Shown here: positions 10,385-21,021 of the stretch, piece after piece
How positions within the stretch are numbered: the first letter of the stretch is position 1
How the letters are laid out: the number at the start of each line of letters is the position of its first letter
NCBI GenBank assembly: GCA_009667805.1
Contig: CM019069.1
Coordinates: 95,763,204 to 95,827,203, forward strand
Length of the DNA stretch: 64,000 bases
From: Leptobrachium leishanense
Taxonomy: Eukaryota > Chordata > Amphibia > Anura > Megophryidae
Reading direction: 5' to 3'
Notes under the pieces: generated by a model
Seen by the model: only the letters and a program-made list of their open reading frames with translations
What the model was told of the DNA's origin: nothing
The model's database searches: none
Program-made: the position numbers and the translations under genes

Positions 10385-10961
10385 CTGGATATATATAAAT
10401 TGTGGGCTATGTGCTGGCTGGATATATACAATTCTGGGCTCTGTGCTGGATACATACAATTCTGGGCTCTGTGCTGGATACATACAATTCTGGGCTCTGT
10501 GCTGGATACATACAATTCTGGGCTCTGTGCTGGATACATACAATTCTGGGCTCTGTGCTGGATACATACAATTCTGGGCTCTGTGCTGGATACATACAAT
10601 TCTGGGCTCTGTGCGGGATACATACAATTCTGGGCTCTGTGTGGGATACATACAATTCTGGGCTCTGTGTGGGATACATACAATTCTGGGCTCTGTGCTG
10701 GATACATACAATTCTGGGCTCTGTGCTGGATACATACAATTCTGGGCTCTGTGCTGGAGATATATATACATATCTATTCTGGGCTCTGTGCTGGATATAT
10801 ATATATATATATTCTGGGCTCTGTGCTGGATATATATATAATTCTGGGCTCTGTGCTGGATATACATATAATTCTGGGCTCTGTGCTGGATATATATAAT
10901 TCTGGGCTCTGTGCTGGATATATATAATTCTGGGGTCTGTGCTGGATACAGAGAATTCTAG
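10385..10961 (+). repeat. 28-bp minisatellite
   Basis: About 20 copies of CTGGGCTCTGTGCTGGATAC followed by ATACAATT. Units from 10790 onward gain (AT)n in place of CATAC. The array continues for two more units at 11849-11900, on the other side of an inserted solo LTR. All open frames here are by-products of the array. Confidence 0.95.
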
Positions 10962-10966
10962 GGTTT

Positions 10967-11848
10967 TGTTATGGGCGCTGTGGCGCTTACCCCAGATCAG
11001 CGTTGTGTGGACCAGATTTCTATAGTACAAAAGGCAAGGAAAGCAGTAATACCTTGTATCCCAAGCCAGGGAGGTAATACACGATTCAAAATACCACTGA
11101 ACTCCAATTGGTTTCAAGACCAAGAGACTGTTGAGCGAAAACACAAATAACTCCATTCACATATTTTTCTTGACTGGAGACATGAGCATATTGTGGTACC
11201 AGACAGGTGTAATCAATTGCATGTGTATTATCAGAGAGTGTGTTACAAGGTCTGTATATAGGCTTGTTCTTAAACAGGTTGAGGGGTTGGTGCGTTTTGC
11301 AGCATGCACGGCAGTCACACAATCAGAGAACTTTTGATTAATGCTGCAACCAGAGTGAATGCTCAACAAACAACTGGAGCTGTAAGTAGGTCTCTCGCCC
11401 TGGCGGGCAGACACACAATCTGTAGCCTTGCGATTAGGACTGAAACCAGATTGGGCTGTCAACAGAGACTTAGAGCAGCAGATGAGTTTTACAACCTGGC
11501 GGGCAGAACCCCAAACAATAAGCATATGGTTAAATATAGACGGGTACACAAAATACCGCACAGAAGAAACACACATGGGATATAGCAACAGAATAGTCAA
11601 TTGGCAAGCCGGGTCAAAACGTAATCAAAACACACTGAACTAGATACAGCAGGCGATGCGGGAAATAAACTCCACGTCAGGGCAACGAGCAGATACTCAC
11701 GCCCTGATTTTAAGACCGGTGGCTCTTCGTGACCACGCCAAGCCCCGCCCCCTCAGACACCAATCGGCCATCACTGACTCCTGGCACCCAGCCAGCCACC
11801 AACGCCGTCGAGCGCCCAGACAGCACCACGGGGGTCGAGGACGTAACA
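10967..11848 (-). mobile_element. Solo LTR with exact 5-bp target duplication GGTTT
   Basis: In minus orientation the sequence begins TGTTACGTCC and ends ...CCCATAACA. GGTTT flanks it exactly at 10962-10966 and 11849-11853. A TTAAAATCAGGG promoter-like stretch and a GTGGAGTTTATTTCCCGCATC block are shared with the LTR at 43769-44662 (TTTAAAACCGGGC; GTGGAGTCTGTTCCCGCATC). A solo LTR is what remains after recombination between two LTRs of one element. The 5-bp duplication fits Ty3/Gypsy elements; ERVs with 5-6 bp duplications are an alternative. Confidence 0.85.
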
Positions 11849-12304
11849 GGTTTGTGCTGGATACATATAATTCTGGGGGCCTGTGCTGGATGTATAGGCT
11901 ATGCAGGGGTTAAATGGGATGCCTGGCCATACATTTCAATATTAACAAACTGGACAGGCTTTTAGCAAAATCCAAAATTATTTATTGGAAAGTGTCATAT
12001 GACTTCAAATAAAGCAATCGGTGAGTACTTGAAAAAACTATCCAGCTCAACTGCTAATAGAGCCACACAAAGCAATTGTTGTGCGAGCTACTAACCCGTT
12101 GAAATGCCCAGTGACTGTCCCCTTCATGACATTGTCAAAAGGGCAGAATATAGATGCCATTAAATTTTGCCCCCCCCCCCGAAAATATTTCTGCGGACGC
12201 CCATGCTGTGTGGCCCTCCCAGCCGAGCAGTCATAACACTACGAGGGACGTGGGTGGGAGGGGTATCACTACGGACGCACTCAATTGACTGCCCAGCACC
12301 CTAA

Positions 12305-13642
12305 CTGCTCTTCAATGGAAGCAGAGGCAGTCAGACAGCAACAGCATCAAGGCAGAGTATGGGCTGGTGTTATTTTTTTAAAAAAAATTAACAGATTTTA
12401 AAAAAGACCGACATAATGACTAGATTCCCTTTAAGGATGCACTTTCTGTAAATAATCTGTAAGGAAATCTAAGAACAACAGGGGGCACTGTACATTTGAC
12501 ACAAAATTACATTGAGTTTCATATGGGGTCATTCTCACATAAAATCTGAAATAATGTTTCTGGATGAACAAGCACAATGTTTATGTATATAGTAGAATAT
12601 CTAGATATCATGCTGCTGATAGAATTGTCACAGACTGATGCAAAATCATACCGAAACTGAGAACAAAATTCAACATACATTCTTCTTGTAACTAAAATGC
12701 AGACTGCAGTCTTGCTTTATACATTTTTTCCCAATTAAGTACACACTTGACAGAACTACATTGATCTAAACTGAAAAACTTCCTATCAGCACCCACATGG
12801 TTAATTCTAAGCTACCAATTTTTTATAAAAAGGAAAAAAAATTCAAATATTGTATTAAAAATAAAAGAAAGAAAAAGAGAACATTTGTATCTCTTTTTTC
12901 TTTTTTAATAACCTCAAAAAAAATCAATTGTAGCCTTCTTTTCACCATTTTGCTTTTGTTATCGCACAGTCGTATTCCATATTTTATACCTGCCATCCAT
13001 TTAGAGACAGGTTGCTATGCAACAAACCAAGAAGCCCATCTTTTATTCAGAATCCGCAATAATGGCGAAGGGATAGCCAGTGTTACACAGAAGATTTCCC
13101 CTCTGAAGAGAGGCAGGCTTTGTCACGGCATACAGAGGATAGATGTAATCCGCACCCGTACACACACAGGTGATCCTATGCACTTAGCTAGAAAATACAA
13201 AAGGTACACATTTGATTATCGATTCTTTAAGGCTTACTAATAAAACACAATGTTATTTTATTAATAAAGCTGTATAGAGCAGAATTCTTAAAGCTGTTTT
13301 ATGATTTGTTTAATCGCTCTTGAATATGAGAATAAAATAAATGTACAATGTGATGGCAGGGTCTTGGCTTAGAGTTAAACAACAAACAAAAGCAGCAAAG
13401 TGAAGCTGCAACAAGAGAGAATATAAAAAGATCAATTCCTCCTCCTAGTGGCCATACTCTGAATATACTATCCGTTAAAAAAACACAAGTGTCTCTAACA
13501 AGTCTGGGAACCACTGTTTTAATGGGAATCTGGGATAAACACTAATGGAAAATTGATGCTAAAACCACATAAAATGAAACCATTTTTCTGGTGGTTAACG
13601 AGCATAAAGCGTATAGAAAATCCAGACTGGGAACCTAAAAAC
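12305..13642. other. No gene recognised
   Basis: AT-rich sequence. A 147-codon open frame (12797-13240) has no recognisable motif and begins in a lysine-rich, low-complexity stretch; I do not support it as a gene. Confidence 0.6.
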
Positions 13643-14379
13643 ATTGGGACCTATCACCTCCTTAACGCTAGCGGTCACATAAAGGAGCTAGGTTAATTGA
13701 GGTGATAGTGTCCGGCAAAGATCACCTACCCGTCACTAACGGGTTAAAAACCTGGGAAGCGAATCAGTATTAGCGCTTCTTGCTACTGTATTTTGCGCTC
13801 CCTATACTTAACATGGGGAGCACAAAGAGAAAGCAATCAGTAATTAGTGTCCCATAGAACAAACGCTAATTACGCCCCACTGTTGCCAACTAAAAAGGTT
13901 TGCTACAGATTTGAGCTGTAGCCACCTGATCCCGTTTCTGCAGGAATCAGCAGCAGCTGGAACGCCCCCAAAACTCAAATACTCACCTCTCATCCCACAG
14001 CGATAACGGCAGCCTGATCTGCTGCTTCTGGCCACTGGGAGAAGAGCGAGATTGGGGAAAAAAGTTACCAGTCTCCCTCCACGATCACTCCGCCGACCTG
14101 CATGATCTTGCGAGAGGCGAGATCATGCCAGTCATGTGAGCCGGCAGGAGAAGCCTCCACGGAGTCCAATGGAATCCATGGAGGGGATGCTCGGAACATC
14201 GCTTTAGCGCTGCCCCGGGCATCCTGGAGCATAGCAGCTGCTACACGGCAGGCTGCTGGACTCAGCACCTGTCCTGTAATCTACTGGTAAAACGGGGACG
14301 CTAAGGGTAGATTTGCGAGCGCAAATGTTTCCCCTGAGCATCCCCATTTTAGCTCAGGGCAGCTGATAGTGCCCATTGT
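13643..14379. mobile_element. Probable MITE
   Basis: Imperfect terminal inverted repeats are seen: CATTGGGACCTATCACCT on the left against the complement of the right end, CAATGGGCACTATCAGCT. Subterminal hairpins (13645-13710 with TATCACCTC/GAGGTGATA arms; 14310-14350) strengthen this. The centre is GC-rich without coding signal. No target duplication was established. Confidence 0.5.
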
Positions 14380-14716
14380 GAATAAATATAGTAAAATATA
14401 AAATTTCCATTTCAAGCTTTTTTGAAACATCCATACTGAAGATAGAGGATGGTGGGAGCATTCTCAATGGACATTTAGGCTAGGGTCAGACGAGCGTGAT
14501 TTCTACGGACTGTACGTCCGTGCAAACGGACGGACGTCAGTACGGAAGACGCAGTAGTGGCCACACAGTCCGTGATCACGTCAGTGATCACGTCTGTGAT
14601 TTGTGACGGATCAATATAAAAAAGTGAAATGTGAGAAACCAAATTAATTGCAGATGAAAAAACCAAGGGAATAAGGGTATAAAAAGCCATTTTGGGGACG
14701 GTGGGGTTTTCCAAAG

Positions 14717-15009
14717 ATGGATGCAGTCCAAGTATTTGTGTTTGCTGCTACGGGCTACCTGTACCTCAAGAACAAGCGAAAACGGCGATCATGGTTTCAT
14801 CCCATAAACGCTGCCAGATGCACGCATGGCCACTTTGTGACGCTGTACAGGCCACTGCGAGAGAGGGACCCGACGAAGTTCTTCAACTACCTGCGGATGT
14901 CCATCCCCTCCTTCGACGAACTGTCGAAGGTACGTGAGCCGTTGATGAAGAGGGACACCAACATGAGGGACGCCATACCAGGCGAGGAGATGCTGGTCAA
15001 CACGGTGCG
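14717..15009 (+). pseudogene. PIF/Harbinger transposase, N-terminal exon
   Basis: This exon encodes about 98 residues of a HARBI1-like transposase. Recognisable parts are the basic region (KNKRKRRSWFHP), the block THGHFVTLYRPLRERDP and the motif FFNYLRMSIPSFDEL followed by DTNMRDAIP, all characteristic of the N-terminal half of Harbinger transposases. The open frame runs into a consensus splice donor, GCG|GTAAGT, at 15009/15010, in the middle of the VNTVR segment where the family's frame continues. The DDE catalytic exons that should follow are absent; only a C-terminal piece is found 4.2 kb downstream. The start ATG (14717) is the first in the frame. It is part of a dead element. Confidence 0.85.
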
Positions 15010-17015
15010 GTAAGTACCAGCAAACACCAGCATTCATATCTTCGGTGCCAGCCAGCAGAGATGTGCTCGATGACCAGAGCCCCCATTGTCGGTGTGTTGT
15101 GATATGCCCACCAGCCCATTCGCACAAGCATACTCACACACATTGAATAATATCACACATACTCAATAATGAATGACACCGACAACAGTGACAGCAACAT
15201 AAATGTTTTATCCACAAGAAATGGTAATGCTAAACAAAATAACATTAACACACCATATGTTGCTGAACATACCATCAATCATACCTAAACTAAAGAGTCC
15301 ACTAACATGTGGCAAACAACAATGCAGAGCATAAAACAAGTGCATGAGCAGGAAAATAACTACAAATCCGCATAATGAGGAGCATCTTCCTCATAGGGGT
15401 CGGGCATGTAACCTCGGTTGTATGCAGACTGATAGGGTGGTTGTGACCTGGCACCAGGGGATATGGGTTGGTGTGGAGGCTCCGGCTGCCGGTAATAACC
15501 ACCAGCATACTGTGCATAGGGATGAGCTGTTCGGTTCGATCAGTTCGGAGTTCGATTCGAACTTTGGCCGTTCGCAAGTTCACGAACTTCGAACTTTTTG
15601 GAGTGTTCGGTTAGAGTTCGAAAAAAAAAAATTGTGAAAAAAGTATAAAAAAATGCTTAAAAAATACCAAAAAATCTACAAATAAAGAGACTCTTTACTG
15701 CAGAATATTATAAGCAACGGTTTATTAGATATTGAATTAAAAAATAATGTCTACGTGCAAAGATTCTCACCTCTAAATGACCTGTGCTCTCAAACGGCGT
15801 AGACAACAGGTGTTTAATTAGTGTTTGGAAATAACATGTGCTTCTAATTAGTCCTCTCATGAATTTGATACATTGTATGCAGACTGGAGGTGCCAGGTGT
15901 CATGTGTGGGCCTGTGCTGTGATGGCAATGTTTCCATACATCCTACAAATCCGCCACTTCACGGGCAGGTTATGGGGACCTCCTAGGCACGATATTTGAA
16001 GGAATTTTTCGTTTTTATTTTTAACCATTATTTTCTGGAAAACTCACTGTTCCTTTAACCCTTTCACTGCAGAGGCATTTCACCGCTGTGTGCTGAGCTA
16101 ATTTGTACCGCTTTCGCTCATCATGTTTAAAAGCGATTTGAAGCCACATTTTATTATATGACCCAGACATATTATATATCGTTCTTTCCAGGAGACTCAG
16201 CAGATTCAGAAGATATCATTTTTATATGTATACGTCATGTTCTGCCTGTATATTATAACAAAAAATGCAATAAAACTTGAATTTTTAATCATCTGCAGCA
16301 AGTGGTTTTTTTCACCTTTTATCACATGAACATTTGCGGTTATATTTTCTATGGGGTGTGCTTGTACAAAAATTAGAAATGGGGACTTATTAAATTTTTT
16401 TGTGAGGAATTATGTGATTTTTAGCAAACGCACACCATAGAAAAAAAATCATTAGTGCAGCATCATTGTTCACATTATAATTCAAATGTGAACAATATAG
16501 CTGCATTAATAAAAAGAACACAAAAAAATACATGTTTTTATTTTTTTATTATTTTTCTACTTTATACCTGGTCAAGTTGGGTATCATTTGAAAGGCCATG
16601 CTCAGGCCTTTCGATTGACACCCTCCATGACCCCCTAGCTGCTGCAGGTTCTGGAGATATCGGAGTTCAAATGAACCCCCTATCTCCACCAGGGGATTCC
16701 GGGCAGCTAGGGGTTCCCCGGCTATCTGACGTCATCACGCTATGCGTGAGGACGTCAGGCAGTGAGGGGGTTACCCGGGGGTGGAGCCGTCATCCAAGAT
16801 GGCGGCCCCCACCGGAGCTAGGCCGCACTGCGGCGCCGCAAGGTGCTGAAGTGCGACCCGGTGCCTAAGGGGTTAAAGCCAGGCACCGCTTAAAGGGGGA
16901 GACTGTCCCCTTTTAAGCGGTGCCTGGCTTTTTTTTGTGGGACCTCCCGATCGGGAGGGAGAGGGATTCGAACGGATCCCCCCCCTTCCAGGCGACCTCC
17001 CGGCATTGATGGGGG

Positions 17016-18228
17016 CAGGGCTGGCACTAGCGTATGGTGGCACAGGCAGCCGCCGTACTATCTGGCTTCTTGCCAGTTTGTGGGGGAGAAATTCCCCGGC
17101 CCGAGCACCACCACCTTGGTAGGCCGGGGAGACCCGGCGCAGCACTAGGGGCCGAACCACCTGACCAGCTCCACGCACGATCTCGCAAGAACACGGCTGC
17201 GCTGGTCATGTAGTTCCCGCCCGGCGAGCGGCACAGCTGCATCATGTCAGTGGCAGGGGGCAGATATATCCATATGTGAGCTGGGGGAAAATATCTCCAT
17301 ACAGTTGGGGCAATATATACCCATGTAATCTGGGGGTAAATATATCCATGAGTTGGGGCAAATTTATCCACGTGTGATCTGGCGGCAAATATATCCATGA
17401 GCTGGGGGCAAATATATCCATGAGCTGGGGCAAATATATCCATGAGCTGGGGCAAATATATCCATGAGCTGGGGGCAAATATATCCATGAGCTGGGGGCA
17501 AATATATCCATGAGCTGGGGGAAAATATATCCACATGTGATCTGGGGGCAAATATATCCACATGTGATCTGGGGGCAAATATATCCACATGTGATCTGGG
17601 GGCAAATATATCCACATGTGACCTGGGGGCAAATATATATATATCTCCATGAGCTGGGGGCAAATATATCCATGAGTTGGGGGCAAATATATCCACATGT
17701 GATCTGGGGGCAAATATATCCATGAGCTGGGGGCAAATATATCCATGAGTTGGGGACAAATATATCCACATGTGACCTGGGGCAAATATATCCATGAGCT
17801 GGGGGCAAATATATCCATGAGTTGGGGACAAATATATCCACATGTGACCTGGGGGCAAATATATCCATGAGCTGGGGGCAAATATATATATATCCATGAG
17901 CTGGGGGCAAATATATATATATCCATGAGCTGGGGGCAAATATATATATATATATATATATATATCCATGAGCTGGGGGCAAATATATATATATCCATAA
18001 GCTGGGGGCAAATATACCCACATGAGCTGGGGGCAAAAATTTCCATATGAGCTGGGGCAAATATCTCTACATGAGCTGGGGCAATATATAGCCATGTAAT
18101 CTGGGGGCAAATATATCTGCATGTGATCGGGGGCAAATATATCCACATGTGATCTGGGGCAAATATACCCATATGAGCTGGGGGCAAATATACTTATATA
18201 TATATACACACACACACTAGGGTTGCTC

Positions 18229-18263
<35 letters not shown>

Positions 18264-18366
18264 TTATCATGGCACCTCTATCCTGATTGGCTTGACATGG
18301 CACGGATGGGAGGGGCACCAAAATGCACCTTCGCCTGACTAGATAAAAATGCTTGCACCAGCCCTG
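17016..18366. mobile_element. hAT-like non-autonomous element with minisatellite (cassette copy B)
   Basis: The ends CAGGGCTGGCAC (left) and, complemented, CAGGGCTGGTGCAAG (right) are flanked by GATGGGGG (17008-17015) and GCCGGGGG (18367-18374), 6 of 8 bases. It splits the hairpin chain of TTAA copy 2. The interior has a partly palindromic module (17162-17232) and the minisatellite 17262-18193, followed by (AT)n tracts. The module shares CACGATCTCGC with copy A and CGC(A/G)AGAAC plus GTCA(C/T)GT(A/G)GTTCCC with copy C. Confidence 0.65.
17262..18193. repeat. 24-28 bp minisatellite (cassette copy B)
   Basis: About 35 units of the form GAGCTGGGGGCAAATATATC followed by CAT, with interspersed longer units containing CACATGTGATCTGGGGG. 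Some units have expanded internal (AT)n (17880-17965). Long open frames on the minus strand are due to the repeat. The core matches the arrays at 595 and 30847. Confidence 0.95.
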
Positions 18367-19202
18367 GCCGGGGGTCGCCTGGAAATGACGTCATCGCGCA
18401 TGGCGCGATGATGTCATTTACGTTAGGAGGAGCTTGACTTCAGCGTCTGAGGACATTATTTTTCCATTGGCCTAGTGGCAGATGCCAACTATAATTTCAT
18501 GGAAAACTCACTGTCCCTTTAAAACGTTTTTGTTTTTTTTAAACTTTTTGTCCTTGTTTCCTGTCCCCCAGGGCACTACCTGGACCCCCATACACCTTTT
18601 ATGGTAAATATCTAGCATATATGCCCTCTTGGAGGGCACTCTAAAAATCAAACTTTGAGTCCCATTGTATTGTATTGAGTTCGTGTTCGGGGGTGTTCGG
18701 CTCATCCCTAATTGTGCACTAGGAGGCACAGGCGGTAATGGAGGCTGGCTCAAGATGCTGTGGATGGTGTCCAATGTTCTTCGCCGGTACTCCATCTTCT
18801 GAGCCAGGCTCATCTGGTGCAACATGGGGAGACACGAATGATGGAACGTCATGTCATCGTCGTCCCAGAACCTGCAGCGTGGAGGTGGTGGTGCTGGATG
18901 GTGAGCATCCATGAATGTCACCATAGCATGCTCAAATTCAGCACCCGGTGGCCTTCTTTTGTGGGCCGGCCTGGTGGTGTCAGCTCTTGCAGTAGGCAGC
19001 TCCTGGGCTGCGGTCTCCTCCTCCAACTGCGAGTCTGCTCCGGCCTGTTCCGAGCAGGTGGCAGAACCACATGGCTGCACGAGTTGCTGTGCCCCAGATG
19101 TGGATGGGATATCCATGCTGTCCAACATAGGTCTTGGTTCGAGGGTCCGTTGCAGGAATGACAGCTGCTCAGCATAAATCTAGCTGCAGCCCCTCCTCGC
19201 CG

Positions 19203-19460
19203 CTGATTTTTCATAGGCCGCTAGATGTGCACATAGATTTTTGTGTAGATATAGTGAAATGCTGTTGTGTGTTGCATAATTTTGTTCGTGTGCGGGGTGG
19301 TTTTAATTTTGATGACTCCTTGTCTGTTTGTTGTTTGGAGGAATTTATTAATGATGATGTTATGCCTGTGAATCGACACAGCAACAGGCATCGTGATGCA
19401 CTGGCAAACTATTTCACTAGCGAAGCAGGACAGGTGCCCTGGCAGATGGGGAGCATTTGA
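19203..19460 (+). pseudogene. PIF/Harbinger transposase, C-terminal fragment
   Basis: The plus-strand frame from LIFHRPLDV through DIVKCCCVLHNFVR to ANYFTSEAGQVPWQ and a TGA at 19458-19460 matches the end of Harbinger transposases (the typical RIFHRPLD...ACC(V/I)LHNFVR...YF motifs). The D/E catalytic residues upstream are missing, and the sequence to the left is the minus-strand accessory gene. This fragment therefore lies inside, and antisense to, the intron of the accessory gene. Either an internal deletion or a rearrangement produced this order. Confidence 0.8.
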
Positions 19461-19550
19461 CATGTGACGTTCATGAATTTGTTAGCCATTTACATTTTGT
19501 TTGAATTAATAATGTGCATTTGATTATGAATAGAATAATCATATACTCAC

Positions 19551-19786
19551 TCTGCACTTTCTGTTCATGCTCGGACCATGTGTCATATGCAGGGTACACC
19601 GCTCGTCACATCAGCCCATGCGTTCACCTTGCTGATCTTGTCCTTGTATTGCTGGCTGGCTGTGTCCCACAATTCGGGGTGCTCCCCCACTTCGGTGATC
19701 AGCCTCTCGACGTCCATGTCACCTGCAGTGTCCACTCTCCAGTGTCCAGGATACACTCTCCAGCCTCCAGGATATACTCCAGCCAC
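19551..19786 (-). pseudogene. Harbinger accessory protein, MADF-domain exon
   Basis: Minus-strand frame starting MDVERLITEVGEHPELWDTA and running through YKDKISKVNAWADVT, which is a MADF (Myb/SANT-like) DNA-binding domain in its first two helices. After GVPC a one-base shift would be needed to continue as PAYDTWSEHEQ...VQ, where the domain normally goes on, up to a donor-like A|GTGAGT at 19550. The next exon of the same gene is taken to be 19128-15360. An upstream frame (to 20013) is GC-rich and not clearly coding. Confidence 0.65.
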
Positions 19787-20081
19787 GCCAAGAAAGTTCT
19801 GGAGTCTGGACGTGATGTAGGCCGCAGAACAGGTGCGTCTGACCTCTCCATATCACGCACAGAGGCCGCTAGGCGGGCGCAGTGCACTCTGTGCGGCCGT
19901 TCTAGGGGTTGTACGTTCTTGCCGGCCTTGCGTCCGTGGGCCGCGGCCGTTGTGCGTCCACAGTTCAGTGCGGACGTACTTCGTGTAACGGGATCCGATG
20001 GGCTTTCAGTCATGCTATCACGGACGTATTTTTAGGCGCAATCACGGACGTGAACACTACGCTCGTCTGACCCCAGCCTAA

Positions 20082-20869
20082 ATGGCCAGGAAATGTTGCC
20101 CAACAATATGCAGGGATACTAAATGAGGAAAAGGATGCAGAAAACTCATCTGTGAAAGGTGGCTAAACTAAAATAGTGGAACAAAACAAGCATAGCGAAT
20201 GTGACGAAATAACAAATTAAGTAAATTAGAAACTGGAAAAGGTTACCCAAAAGTCAAAAACATATCTTGCTTATTGATAAGAGGTCTGGATAGGCCCCTA
20301 ATGCTTTGCAACACCTGCTTTAACCACAGAAACTCTCAGCTCACCGTATGTCACCAGGCATGAGAGGTTCTGGGCTGAGGCATGCAAAGTATTGGCACAG
20401 TGCGATTCAGTTTGAATTATAATTAGGTTACTATGTTAGCTCATATGTAGCCCTATATACCCGTTCTGTAAACTTGGTAATAGGTCTGAGATTAATGTGC
20501 ACGGCAAATCACGGCAGGCATGGACCCACCCATGACAGTGATGGCAAACCTTGGCACCCAGGATGTTTCAAAACTACAGGACACATGATGCTTAATCACA
20601 TTTAAGCCTGGCCGAGCATCATGGGACACATCTGGGGTGCCAAGAATCGTTATCATTAATCTGGAGCCACCTGGAGGATCAGTCATTACACAAAACACAT
20701 AAATCATTGAATACATCTAAAATGTATGTCTACAACTGCAAGAATAATTTACCTAATTAAACACTCTTTCCCTGCAGAGTATTTAGTGTTCGTAGAGGCG
20801 TACACTTTCTCAGAGTATGCAATGCAAGATCTCTCGGGTTCTGGAGTTTAAAAAGAACAGTATTTAATT
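20082..20869. other. No gene recognised
   Basis: Sequence between the Harbinger element and TTAA copy 3. It is moderately AT-rich with no repeat or coding feature I can assign. Confidence 0.6.
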
Positions 20870-20990
20870 TTAACCCCTTCACTGCTGAACCATTTCACCT
20901 CTGTGTGCTGAGCTCATTTTTACCGTTTTTGGCTCTTCATGTTTAAACGTGATCTGATGTCAGGTTTCATTATACGACCCAGACAAATTA

Positions 20991-21021
<31 letters not shown>

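Larger units (their letters stand above)
9761..12205. mobile_element. hAT-like non-autonomous element with two LTRs and a minisatellite
   Basis: The left end CATGGGTGTCTGCAG and the complement of the right end, CATGGGCGTCCGCAG, form the inverted repeats. Flanking 8-mers CCGTGAGG (9753-9760) and CTGTGTGG (12206-12213) agree at 6 of 8 positions. The interior holds an LTR remnant, the 28-bp minisatellite, and a solo LTR inserted into that minisatellite. The interruption of a Harbinger MITE independently supports both boundaries. Confidence 0.65.
9518..12304. mobile_element. PIF/Harbinger MITE, split by a hAT-like insertion
   Basis: The left end TTAGGCTGGGGTCACACGAG matches the ends of the PIF/Harbinger element at 14475-20081. 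The body (9518-9760) with GCAATCCTCCTATGGAGG resembles the MITEs at 29795-30140 and 45164-45413. The sequence resumes at 12206 (GTGTGGCCCTCCCAGCC...TCATAA), matching the 29.8-kb copy just after the same point, and decays near 12304. The split is caused by the element at 9761-12205. Confidence 0.7.
16055..18480 (+). mobile_element. TTAA-flanked element, copy 2, interrupted and right-truncated
   Basis: The left end TTAACCCTTTCACTGC (TTAA at 16055-16058) and the following 550 bp match copy 1. The hairpin chain follows from about 16565 to 17015, is interrupted by the element at 17016-18366, and resumes with the hairpin at 18375-18420 (ATGACGTCATCGCGC arms), which corresponds to 2737-2770 of copy 1. 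The proper right end is not found; the sequence TGGAAAACTCACTGT(T/C)CCTTTAA occurs just left of the element and again at 18500-18522, so the right limit is uncertain. Confidence 0.7.
15517..18710. mobile_element. hAT element, non-autonomous, with nested insertions
   Basis: Terminal repeats begin TAGGGATGAGCTGTTCGG on the left and, complemented, TAGGGATGAGCCGAACA on the right. The target duplication is ACTGTGCA (15509-15516) against ATTGTGCA (18711-18718), 7 of 8 bases. GTTCGAA-type repeats fill the left 120 bp. The interior is occupied by a TTAA element (from 16055) and the minisatellite element (17016-18366). No hAT transposase frame is seen. Confidence 0.85.
15360..19128 (-). pseudogene. 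Harbinger accessory protein, C-terminal exon with BESS-like motif, split by a hAT
   Basis: Read on the minus strand from 19128 to 18719 and resuming at 15508 to a TAG stop at 15360-15362. The first part has a low-complexity acidic and proline-rich region and then DDDDMTFHHSCLPMLHQM...KMEYRRRTLDTIHSIL, which resembles the BESS-type interaction motif at the end of MADF proteins. The second part is rich in Q, P and Y and ends EEDAPHYADL. The break coincides exactly with the hAT element 15517-18710 and its 8-bp duplication. Such proteins act with the transposase in DNA binding and nuclear import in characterised Harbinger systems; that role is family knowledge. Confidence 0.75.
14475..20081. mobile_element. 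PIF/Harbinger DNA transposon, disrupted and internally deleted
   Basis: Terminal repeats TTAGGCTAGGGTCAGACGAG (left) and the complement of the right end, TTAGGCTGGGGTCAGACGAG, enclose fragments of both proteins typical of this superfamily: a transposase (exon at 14717, C-terminal piece at 19203, plus strand) and a MADF/BESS-type DNA-binding accessory protein (minus strand, 15360-19786). The catalytic middle of the transposase is missing. A hAT element is inserted at 15517-18710. The ends match the short Harbinger MITEs elsewhere in the window, so this family, when intact, could have mobilised them. Confidence 0.85.

Noticed and set aside
10346..11156. Open frames of up to 249 codons with AQSPELYVSSTEPR-type repeats
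   Set aside because: Product of the 28-bp minisatellite; four frames on both strands are open and none has a non-repeat domain.
12797..13240. 147-codon plus-strand open frame
   Set aside because: It starts in a lysine-rich AT tract, has no recognisable motif, and no splice or promoter context.
17027..18230. Minus-strand open frames of 272-386 codons with MDIFAPSSWIYLP repeats
   Set aside because: Translation of the 24-28 bp minisatellite, with no domain outside the array.
18760..19177. Plus-strand open frames over the accessory-protein exon
   Set aside because: Antisense shadows of the minus-strand BESS-motif exon.
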